Source: Leishmania mexicana MHOM/GT/2001/U1103 (taxonomy: Eukaryota > Euglenozoa > Kinetoplastea > Trypanosomatida > Trypanosomatidae). From it: a stretch of 64,000 nucleotides of DNA. Made by a program: the position numbers and the translations under genes. Shown here piece by piece: positions 30,599 to 38,729 of this stretch; position 1 is the stretch's first letter; each line of letters opens with the position of its first letter. The DNA lies in NCBI RefSeq assembly GCF_000234665.1, contig NC_018307.1, positions 186,001 through 250,000 on the forward strand, read 5' to 3'. Below the pieces are notes generated by a model, which worked only from the letters and a program-made list of their open reading frames with translations, had not been told where the DNA came from and searched no databases.

Positions 30599-30992
30599 GT
30601 GCGTGGCGTCCCATGGCCCAGTGGCGACAGCCCGCCCACCCACCCCCTATCCTCCTATCCCCTATCCGTGCCAATCCTAAACCGCGTCTGGCGGATACAG
30701 GCGGTGAGGTCCTGGACGGCGTGGCGTCGGAGTTGCCTGCGGCAGTGGCCGTGTCTGTGCCACCCACATGATGGGGGAGCGGCTGTGAGGTGTGTATGGG
30801 TGCGTGTGGGTGAGTGGCTGGGTGGGGTTCGAGGCGGAGACGGCGCACAGGGGACTGAGGCCGCCCACGAGCGGGAGCGCGCGCGTCTACGGCTGCTTGG
30901 CACCACGCGATGGGTCCTGTGGGGCAGGGCCGGGGTGGCTCGCGCGGCGTTTGAGCTCTCGGTGTGTTGTCTGGCAGCGAGACGGTGCGGAC
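30599..30992. repeat. Dispersed repeat family A, copy 1
   Basis: This 394-bp block, from gtgcgtggcgtcccatgg to gagacggtgcggac, reads identical to 40646-41039 when compared base by base. It is non-coding in effect, is flanked by a (CT)n tract on the left and unique sequence on the right, and lies upstream of the MMAA-like gene. It may be a SIDER-type retroposon relic. Confidence 0.9.
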
Positions 30993-31387
30993 CTGGGAAC
31001 CATCTCGCTCGCGGCACTTTTCCTCCCACCACCACCACCACCACCATCTTCCTCTCCTCGCTTGCGTGCGCGTGCACGCCGCTTACGTCCCTGCCGCTGC
31101 CTTTCCTCTGGTGCGCACGAAGGCGCTCCTTCCTTCGGAGCTCACCCACCTACTCTCTCCCCCACCCCACCCCACCATTTTCTTTCAGTCGCGTCCCTGT
31201 GTGTGTGTCGTGCTGTCGCCCATCCACTCGGACTCTCGTGGTCCCTCTCCCCTTCTCCCCCCACCCACCCACCCCACCCACTCCCCAACCTCCACACCAC
31301 CCGCCGCTGTGAGAGCGAGAGGTGTGGGCCACGCCACGCAGCGTCCCATCTATATAGGCACGCGCGGTACATGACACCGTAGAAGCA
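30993..31387 (+). promoter_or_regulatory. 5' region of the MMAA-like gene with two candidate splice acceptors
   Basis: A CCACC tract leads to ccattttctttcag with the AG at 31197-31198. A second, C-rich tract (about 31241-31305) is followed by an AG near 31311. Either could be used; an ATG at about 31370 lies between the acceptors and the chosen start and would form a very short upstream frame. Confidence 0.5.
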
Positions 31388-32437
31388 ATGATAAGCCACG
31401 CCCCTCGCCCGCGCATCCACCAGTGGATTTCGGTGGAGGACATCATGAAGGGCAACCGCCGCGCCCTCGCCAAGGCCATCACCCTTGCCGAGAGCTCCAA
31501 CCCTGCCGACTCCACTCACCTGAGCAGCCTGCTTCGCGAGATTCACCAGGTGGGGACGGTGCGCACCGTGCCGCGCTTCGCGCTTTCGGGCAGTCCCGGT
31601 TCCGGTAAGTCAAGCCTCCTGGACACACTCGGCTACTACCTGTGCGAGAAGAAGAACATGCGCGTTGGCGTTCTCGCTGTCGACCCGTCCTCCACCATCA
31701 CGCACGGCAGCATCCTCGGTGACAAGACCCGCATGGAGAAGCTTAGCACGCACCTGAACTCCTACATCCGTCCATCGCCATCCGGCGGGCACCTCGGCGG
31801 CGTCACTTCGCGTGCGTGGGAGGTGCTGGAGATCTTCGAGGCCGCGCGCTTCGACGCTGTCTTTGTGGAGACCGTCGGCGTTGGCCAGAGCGAGACACAA
31901 TGCAAGGACCTCACGGATATGATGATCCTCCTCGTGCCGCCCGCCAGCGGGGATGAGCTGCAGGGCATCAAAAAAGGCGTCGTCGAGGTGGCGGACATGG
32001 TTGTGGTCACGAAAAACGATGGCAGGCGCAAGCCCCTGGTGCAGCAGACCACGTCCGCCTACGCCCGCGCCGTCATGTACACGGAGAAGAGGCAGGGCTT
32101 CGAGAAGCCGGTCATCGCCGTCTCCGCCGAGGAAGGGACGAATGTGCCGGAGCTGTGGGAGGCGATGATGCAGATGTGGAACACGCGCCTCGAGAGCGGC
32201 CAGATCTCTCACCTGCGCCGCGCCCAGTCGACGAGGCACTTCTACAACTACTTTGAGATGGAGCTGCTCGCGAAGGCGCGGCGGATGGCGAGCCTGGCGA
32301 TGCAGCACATGGCCCACCGCGTCTGGGAGCACGAGATGACGCCGCGCGAGGCGGGCGACATCATGGTGCTGCGCACGTTGCGGGAGCACTTGGCAGCGGA
32401 GGCGGCCGGTCAGCATGACACCGAAAAAAGGGCGTGA
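31388..32437 (+). CDS. MMAA/MeaB-type GTPase (methylmalonyl-CoA mutase chaperone)
   Basis: This 349-residue protein belongs to the SIMIBI-class G proteins ArgK/MeaB/MMAA, which guard and gate cobalamin loading of methylmalonyl-CoA mutase, in the mitochondrion of eukaryotes. Seen: Walker A GSPGSGKS at 68-75, AVDPSSTITHGSILGDKTRM, the base-off cobalamin/mutase region SPSGGHLGGVT, the ETVGVGQSE switch block, and DEVQGIKKG-like SGDELQGIKKG. The guanine-specificity motif, NKxD in the family, reads TKND at 208-211. Length fits MeaB (about 330) and human MMAA without a long transit peptide; the N-terminus is short and basic. The nearby PRMT-like gene is functionally unrelated. Whether the organism has a methylmalonyl-CoA mutase cannot be seen here. 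Confidence 0.9.
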   Translation: MISHAPRPRIHQWISVEDIMKGNRRALAKAITLAESSNPADSTHLSSLLREIHQVGTVRTVPRFALSGSPGSGKSSLLDTLGYYLCEKKNMRVGVLAVDPSSTITHGSILGDKTRMEKLSTHLNSYIRPSPSGGHLGGVTSRAWEVLEIFEAARFDAVFVETVGVGQSETQCKDLTDMMILLVPPASGDELQGIKKGVVEVADMVVVTKNDGRRKPLVQQTTSAYARAVMYTEKRQGFEKPVIAVSAEEGTNVPELWEAMMQMWNTRLESGQISHLRRAQSTRHFYNYFEMELLAKARRMASLAMQHMAHRVWEHEMTPREAGDIMVLRTLREHLAAEAAGQHDTEKRA

Positions 32438-32633
32438 GGAGAGAGCGAGCGAGACGCGGCGGCGGTGGTCGAAGTGGTTGATCGGGGAGCACACGCACAC
32501 ACAGAGAGAAAAGGAAAAGCGTGCACGCCTCAGCGGTGCTGGCCCCACCGCCACGACGGGCAGTCGCGTTGGCACAGAGGGAGCATGAACATGCGAAATT
32601 GGGAAGGTCACATCCTTGCATGATGAAGAAAAC

Positions 32634-32668
<35 letters not shown>

Positions 32669-33518
32669 CTTGTGTGCCTCCTCCTCTCGCCCCCATCGCT
32701 CCTCGCCAGTGCGCCCTCAGTCTCGCACTCCTCCCTCTGCCTCCGCGCTCTCCTCACTGGCTGCACTGCGCTCCACCGCAGCAACCACGACTCAAAATGC
32801 TACGAACCGATACGACTTCAAGCACACGCACACACACACAAGGGGGAGAACCTAAGCAGCAACCCAGCTGCACCCGGTCACTCTCCTGGCCCCCACCCCC
32901 ACCCATCCCTTATCCCCTCGCCTCTTGCGGCTCCGTGAAGTAGGTGCTGGTGTGGAGGGACGGAGGCCCGGGGAGCGGTGTCTCAGAGGAGCGGTCGATG
33001 GAGCGCGGTCTTCACCGAAGAGGCCGTCGTGTGACACGCGAGCGCACCTCTTGCCGAGTGGGGGGAGAGGGGCTCTGTGCCTTTGCCGTGCACCACTGCA
33101 TCACCCACGCCACGCTTTCTTTGGGTAACCGCCACGACGGCGCAGCATCACAGGCCCCCTGCTTCTTCTGCCTCTACTTCAGCGCCGCATGGGTGTGGGA
33201 TGACGCACCCATGCGTGCACCACGCGCAACTCCACCACCACCACCCACCACCTCTCTATCTGTGTCTTTCGATCTCTGCGTGATCGTACTCCGTTTCCCA
33301 TCGGTACCGTTGCGGGCGTGTCCTCCTGTTCCGGTGTTGGCAACGCGGTGCTCTCCACGGTCTGCACGCACACACGCACGTGTAGGTACGTGTCTACCTC
33401 TGAAGCGCATCCGCCTTGTGGGGCGCTGTCGAACACCTCCCCCTCCCCCCCCCAACTCCCCTCCTGCCCTGCACCCACTCCACAGACTCGCACGCAAGGA
33501 TACGCCTCCTTGGACATC
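32438..33518. other. Intergenic region with (TG)n tract and acceptor for the XRN-like gene
   Basis: Nothing gene-like is seen. A perfect (GT)n tract lies at 32641-32668. A C-rich tract from about 33430 ends cactccacag with the AG at 33484-33485; the first ATG after it is 33519. Confidence 0.65.
32641..32668. repeat. (GT)n microsatellite
   Basis: Fourteen GT units lie in the 3' region of the MMAA-like gene. It is among the longest uninterrupted dinucleotide tracts in the window. Confidence 0.85.
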
Positions 33519-35543
33519 ATGTACGCCGTGACACGGTACTTGTGCTACATCGCCGGCGTGGGCGGTAGCGGTGGCATGGCGGGTATCAGCACCACCGGCA
33601 CCAGCAGCAGCGGTGGTGACCTGCGCGGTCCCGCAACCAGCTATCGCAGCTCCCTCCAACTCGCCGACGCCTTCCAGCCGGTGCAGCACCGCAATCAGTG
33701 GCCCTTCGATCACGTCCTCATCGACATCTCCCTCTTCGCGAACTCCCTCGGCTACCTCACACGCGACCTGGTCGGCCAGGAACGCGACAGCGAAACGGTG
33801 AAGAACGTCCACCGACAGCTGCAGACCGTCATCCTGCGCCGCCTCCAACCGCGCAAGAGCCTAGCATTCTTTCTGGACGGCAGCGAGCCGCTCTGGATGC
33901 TCGAGCATCGACGCCTCTTCCCTGGCCGGCGGTACGACTCCAGGGTCTACCGCAGCTGTGCCTCGCCGATGCCCTACCTGCTGGAAGAGAAACTCCGCGG
34001 CGTGGCCATGGAGCAGCGCACCCCGCCCTCGGAGGCCGTCATCAGCGGTCCAGCCACCCCGGGGCTGGCAGAGGGCAAGATGAGCGCTTATCTCCTGGAC
34101 CTTGCAACCCGCATTCTCCGGCCTCCGACGTTCCCGCCGCTCCAAGACCCCCCGGTCACGGCGAAGGACACAGTCTGCCTGGTCGGCGGGCCCGAGCTCG
34201 CTTGGTTGGCTGTTGCTACGACGCCGTTTCGCAACATCACGAGCGTGACGCTGCAGCATGGGGAGCTGAAGAGCTGCTCGCTGCAGGAATCGATGGAGTG
34301 GATGCGGCTGGATCACCTGCTGAAGGGGGCGTCAGAGCAGGTGAACGGCGACGGTGGCGCGGCGTTGGCGCTGCAGCGGCGCCTGGCCGCTGTCCGTACG
34401 GACCTAGTTCTACTCTACCTTCTCACCAATGGTCATCCCACTACAGGACTGCCTCAGGTGCTGGCTACACCGTTCGCGGACGTGCTGGATGCGTACGTGG
34501 ACATGGAGAAGGAACAGCACAGCGCCGCGGCGCCGGGCGCGCCGCAGAACGCCCTGCGGCTTCGTAGCGTATTATTCGACGAAGAGCCCGTCACAAGCGC
34601 GCGCCCTGAGCAGCCAGGGCTGCAACTGCGCTTAGCATCCCTGCAGCAGCTGCTCGTGCGCATCGTGAGGGCGTTGTCCGGAGCCCACGTTGGTCTGCCA
34701 GCCGGCAACCGCCCCACCCCCCACGCGGCCACCCTGCTGGAGATGACGCTACAGACACACGGCCTGCTCTGTGGTGGCGGCGTGCCGTCTCAAGCGTGGA
34801 GCCCCACGCCCGATCCAGCAGATCCCTCGAGTGGCACCAGCACCGCCGCCTTGAACGGCACCGTGCTCCTGGACAAGTTCCCGAGGCTGTCTGCAGAGAT
34901 GCTCCTACAGCACGTGACTTACCTCCTCAGCCACGAAGCGAAGCAACGAACGGCAAACTCGGCTGACGGTGCCGGTGAGGGCAGCGGCACCATCTACCTG
35001 AGCCCCCAGCGCACACGGAACTTTGCCCTGACCGGCGTCGAGACGCTCCTCCTCAGCGCAACGCAGGCGGAGCAGGTGAACCAAGTATTGCCCTTGTACG
35101 CTCGCGGCCACACCCTGCCTGACGAAGTGGCGGCGGACATCACGCAGACGCGCAACGTCCACGAGGCCCTGCGCAAGACGCAGCAGGTGCTCAGTCGAGT
35201 GCTGAAGCAGGCCAGTCAGGAACTGGCCAGCCAATCTGGGAGTGGCACCGCCGCGGTCGACGATGCTGGCCACAGTGGTCCGCACCCCGCCCTCACTCAT
35301 CTTCCGTCGCACCTGTTCGTGCGCACCGCCGGCGCTCGCGGGCCGCCGCTGGGGTGGGAGTACTACGGCGTGCACCTCGGCATCAAGGCAGAGGCGATGA
35401 ACGTGCGGTACAGCCTCAACGCATCTGACACGGCAACGCTGCGCCTCATCGACGGCACCGGCAGTAGCAACCGCGGTGATGTCGCTGCGGCTGCAGGGAG
35501 CGAGGTTGGTGCGGAGTCGACCCGCAGCAGCATGCCTGGCTGA
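33519..35543 (+). CDS. XRN-family protein with degraded exoribonuclease active site
   Basis: The protein has 674 residues. Its first half follows XRN 5'-3' exoribonucleases: FDHVLIDISLFANSLGYL (about 63-80) matches the first acid-bearing strand (D69), SLAFFLDGSEP matches the DG strand (D120), a segment at 180-200 matches the GEGEHK helix, and a block at about 295-320 matches the LLGNDFLPHLP strand. Several catalytic acids appear lost: the GEGE motif reads AEGK (E185 then K187), the DAD strand reads GGPELAW, and the GND motif reads TNGH at 303-306. Trypanosomes have four XRN proteins (XRNA-D), two of them small and divergent; this may be one of those, but I cannot assign which. It may be an RNA-binding pseudo-nuclease. 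The ATG at 33519 follows the acceptor at 33485 and gives MYAVTRYLCYIAGVG, possibly a mitochondrial targeting start. Confidence 0.7.
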   Translation: MYAVTRYLCYIAGVGGSGGMAGISTTGTSSSGGDLRGPATSYRSSLQLADAFQPVQHRNQWPFDHVLIDISLFANSLGYLTRDLVGQERDSETVKNVHRQLQTVILRRLQPRKSLAFFLDGSEPLWMLEHRRLFPGRRYDSRVYRSCASPMPYLLEEKLRGVAMEQRTPPSEAVISGPATPGLAEGKMSAYLLDLATRILRPPTFPPLQDPPVTAKDTVCLVGGPELAWLAVATTPFRNITSVTLQHGELKSCSLQESMEWMRLDHLLKGASEQVNGDGGAALALQRRLAAVRTDLVLLYLLTNGHPTTGLPQVLATPFADVLDAYVDMEKEQHSAAAPGAPQNALRLRSVLFDEEPVTSARPEQPGLQLRLASLQQLLVRIVRALSGAHVGLPAGNRPTPHAATLLEMTLQTHGLLCGGGVPSQAWSPTPDPADPSSGTSTAALNGTVLLDKFPRLSAEMLLQHVTYLLSHEAKQRTANSADGAGEGSGTIYLSPQRTRNFALTGVETLLLSATQAEQVNQVLPLYARGHTLPDEVAADITQTRNVHEALRKTQQVLSRVLKQASQELASQSGSGTAAVDDAGHSGPHPALTHLPSHLFVRTAGARGPPLGWEYYGVHLGIKAEAMNVRYSLNASDTATLRLIDGTGSSNRGDVAAAAGSEVGAESTRSSMPG

Positions 35544-36144
35544 TGGGCGTTGTCTCCGTGCTCCGCCTTCCCCACCTCCGCTGAGAAGACGAAGGCAGCA
35601 CCAGCGGCGGGACCGCTGCTCATCTTGACGTGCAACACGCACCTCAGCTGCCACAACGGAGCGCCGACGCGACTGGGACAGGAAGCCATCGACTGGTGCT
35701 CTCCAACGCGGTATGCAGCAGCAGCAGCAATGGTGCATCTCGAGGTGGGGCTCCTACGCCCGAGGCTTTCCCGGCGTGCTGCTGGGTGACGTTGGCGGAT
35801 TCCCCAGCCACGCACTACAATCTCCCCCAGCGGGTCCCGAGCACAATGGGGGGCGCGTGGGAGGTGCTGAAGCCGAACTTTCAGCTCCCGTCCAACGTGG
35901 ACGGGAGGAAGGGAGGGGGGGTGCACACCCAGGTGGACAAGCCCCTCCAAGGTGCATCCTCGACTACCCCTTCCGCTCCGGCCACTGTGGCGCGTTGGTT
36001 GAGCTTCGGATGCTGTGCGAGAAACACCGAGGAAAACAACCCCCACCCCCCTCCCATTCCAATGCCCCCCGGCGATGATGATGGTGATGGGATGGCGGGT
36101 GTTGAGGGGAGGGGGGTGGGGGTTGTTCAAGACGCTGGGCCGTG
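35544..36144 (+). other. Coding-like sequence after the XRN-like stop, in shifted frames
   Basis: Directly after the XRN-like stop codon the DNA still looks coding: no microsatellites and G/C-rich third positions to about 35990. The same frame as the XRN-like gene reopens to about 35789 (phrase PLLILTCNTHLSCHNGAPTR), while the frame two bases on is open from 35585 to about 36144 with the phrases WVTLADSPATHYNLPQRVPS and WEVLKPNFQLP. It could be a former C-terminal tail cut off by a stop or frameshift, or a sequencing error. I cannot decide which from this sequence alone. Confidence 0.4.
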
Positions 36145-37027
36145 ACTCACATGCGAACACACAGGCATGCATGTGCCCTAGGCGCGCTCTGGCGATGCTT
36201 TCCTGTGCGTGTGTGCGTGTGTTCCGCTGGGCAACGTGTCTAGCCGGTGGACGGAAGGGTTGCGGGTCGGCAGCGCTGCGTCCGGCGCGAGATAATGTTT
36301 GATGTGGGTGGTGCTGTGTAGCCTCACGTACAGTACGTTCTGTGGCGTGCGGCAGTGGTGGTGTCCGTGTTGTTGCTCACAACCTTTCCCTGACAGCTGA
36401 ACAGCGGCGCGCCCACGGCCAGGCCCGGCGGGGAGGGCAGTGTACTGAATCGTAGCGCAGGAGAGGTGCTGGGAAAGGAAATGAGAGAGGGGGAGGAGGA
36501 GGGCGCCGTGAGGTGGTGAAAGGAACGCCACAGACTAGGTGAGGTGCGGTTGGCGGAGGAGTCGACGCTGCAGACGGGGAGGTCACGGTGGGTTCATCAG
36601 ATGATACGCGCGTCAGGTGTTTGTGTGTGTGTGTGTGTGTGTGTTGGACCCCTCACGAACCCCCTCCGTCTCCCCTCACTCCCCCTCCCCCCCCCCCACT
36701 CCCCCCTCCCTCCCTCTCTTCCCCGTGCTGCTCTCTGCCACGCACTGCACACACACACACACACACACACATGCATGCATGCATGCATGCATGCAGTGGC
36801 TTTCCCGCTTGGACGACCTCCTCGTCGCGCTCCTTACCCTCTCCTCTCCTCTCACCCTAGCCCATCCTTTCCCCCCACCCTCTTCACCACCAGAACCACT
36901 CCCCCACAGCAGCCCTCCCCTCCTCGTGTGTGTGTGTGTGTGTAGCGACGGCGCATCGCAAAGGCGTCTGTGAGAGACGATCAGCGCTTCGGTAAGCCGA
37001 CACTCGTCCGCGTGCTCATCAAGAGGC
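36145..37027. other. Intergenic region with CA and ATGC repeats
   Basis: No gene is supported. A (TG)n tract at about 36621-36643, a C-rich tract near 36685-36720, (CA)n at 36747-36770 and an ATGC array at 36770-36795 are present. The likely acceptor for the next gene is the AG at 36944-36945 after a (GT)n tract; no ATG intervenes before 37028. Confidence 0.65.
36747..36795. repeat. (CA)n tract fused to a palindromic (ATGC)n array
   Basis: A CA tract passes without a break into about six ATGC units. The ATGC array is self-complementary and could extrude as a cruciform or hairpin. Confidence 0.85.
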
Positions 37028-37996
37028 ATGTCGTTCCGCTACACGAACCATCTCGTGGCAACCCTTAAGCACCGCCTCTTCCTCGAAGCGGCGCACCGGC
37101 AGCTGGTTCGCCAAACCTTTACCGGCGTGTGCAATGGCATCGAGGTGACCTGCACCGCGTACGGCTCCGTGGTAGGCCTGAGGATGCTGGATGGGGCGGT
37201 ATGGGAGCCGCACTACCAGGTCGCGCCAGACACAGAGTCCGAGGCGGCAGCAGCAGCAGCCCCAGCCGCCGTCTCTCCGTCGCGCCCCTCGTCGGCCTCG
37301 TCCTCCTCCACCGCGAGCGGAAAGACGGGGATCGACCTGGTAAAGCTGTCCGCCAGCATCCAGGCTGCCACGTGGCAAGCGATATGGAAAGTGCGAGCGG
37401 CGAAGGAGGAGGCACACAGCCGCTCGCTTCGCCGAAACCCGCAGCTGCTCGCGGAGGCGAAGCTGCGCGACTGGTATGAGCAAGACGCGAACACGCTGCA
37501 CCCGCGGCCTTTTGATGGCCTGAAGAACCTCCAGGCAACGGAGTGGATGCAGGCAGTGCGCTTCGGCGTGCCGCAGCCGGCGCGCTACCGGCGCGCCAAT
37601 GCGGCACCCAAAGACGCAGGGGAAGGTGGCGATGGTGCGCACACGGACCAGAAGCCCTGCGAGACGATCATGGTGCTACGGGACGAGGACTGCGACCCCG
37701 CCAACATCCCGATCGGCTCCGTCCATCCGCTCTTCGCACCGGGTCTGCTGCAGCTCGAGCTGGACCCTAACATTGCGACGAACGGCGGCAGCCGCATTGA
37801 TGAGTTGTTTGTGCTGAGCGAGCAGCGGAAGGAAATGCGCCGTGACGAGGAGGCCTTCTGGGAGCGTGTCGAGCTCATCCGCCGCAGCCAGCTTGCCACG
37901 ATCCCGAAGGGTGGCGTAAAGCGTGGCTACGCGGACATGGCGGATACGGTGCAGGACAACATCGAAGAAAAGGTCCAGCTGCGCTTTACACAGTGA
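37028..37996 (+). CDS. Protein with possible YbaB/EbfC-like segment, function unknown
   Basis: The protein has 322 residues. Residues about 31-60 (TGVCNGIEVTCTAYGSVVGLRM) and 103-135 (DLVKLSASIQAATWQAIWKVRAAKEE) together resemble the YbaB/EbfC fold of bacterial nucleoid-associated proteins: a beta-sheet with a G-rich turn, then a helix of the DLV..A...A..KV..A.EE type. A Ser/Ala-rich insert (about 70-100) separates them. The rest is charged and without recognised motif; the end carries RRDEEAFWERVELIRRSQ and a basic patch. The N-terminus has scattered Arg/His/Lys and few acids for 35 residues, compatible with mitochondrial import. The YbaB match is weak and made by eye, so the role stays open. 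The start is the first ATG after the acceptor at 36945. Confidence 0.7.
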   Translation: MSFRYTNHLVATLKHRLFLEAAHRQLVRQTFTGVCNGIEVTCTAYGSVVGLRMLDGAVWEPHYQVAPDTESEAAAAAAPAAVSPSRPSSASSSSTASGKTGIDLVKLSASIQAATWQAIWKVRAAKEEAHSRSLRRNPQLLAEAKLRDWYEQDANTLHPRPFDGLKNLQATEWMQAVRFGVPQPARYRRANAAPKDAGEGGDGAHTDQKPCETIMVLRDEDCDPANIPIGSVHPLFAPGLLQLELDPNIATNGGSRIDELFVLSEQRKEMRRDEEAFWERVELIRRSQLATIPKGGVKRGYADMADTVQDNIEEKVQLRFTQ

Positions 37997-38729
37997 GAGG
38001 AGGCGCGGTCGGTGAGCTCTTCGGTGCGCTCCGTCCCCCAGTGATGTCGCTGCCTCTGGGTGCTTATATATATATATATACGTGTGTGTCGGTGTCGGTG
38101 TGTGTGTGTGTGTTGCGGCGAGCAGGATATCGCATGAAAAATGAAGTCCGTCCGTGGCGCGTGATGGACACCAACGGGGGGAGGGGGGGGACTCCCTTCA
38201 CGCCCCGTCCCCCGTCACCCGCTCGCTTCGTGCAAACCTATGCGCGGCGGCGGTGCTTGCTGGGATTCTCGTCCGCATCTTTCGATAATCCTCCCTCTCC
38301 TGAACAGCCGACACCATTACTCCCCCCCCCTCACACACACACACATATATACATACATATACATCGTCACTCGTTGCGAGCGACTCCTCTAACCTCTTCC
38401 CTCCCTCACCCGACACACACGCACGCACGCACGCGTCGCCGACATCGCGAGACGGCTCCGTCAGTGTGCAGCCTCTGCTATCTCTGCAGATCTGGTGTGG
38501 GAGGACGGAAAGGGCGGCGTACTGCGGACAACACGGACTCGGTCAGCGCCTCCCAACGCCCTCGCCGCATCATTGGCGGCGACTTCGTCTTTTGCCGTTG
38601 CGCTGCTTGGAGGGAGAGGCAGGCTGGGTTCGACACGCATCATCGGCGGCGGACAAGAGAGCGCACGTCGCTCTTGGCTGTTCTGTGTGTCACCCCCCCC
38701 CCTCACACACACACACACCACGACCGGCA
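37997..38729. other. Intergenic region with TA and TG tracts
   Basis: No gene is seen. It contains a TA tract at 38065-38080 followed by (TG)n, a G-run near 38178-38190, (CA)n at about 38334-38345, and a C-run plus CA tract at about 38690-38720. The AG at about 38656 is a plausible acceptor, with no ATG before 38730. Confidence 0.6.

Noticed and set aside
38620..38640. Possible tRNA B-box (gggttcgaca)
   Set aside because: The required complementary arm and A-box are absent, and it lies in a splice-tract region.
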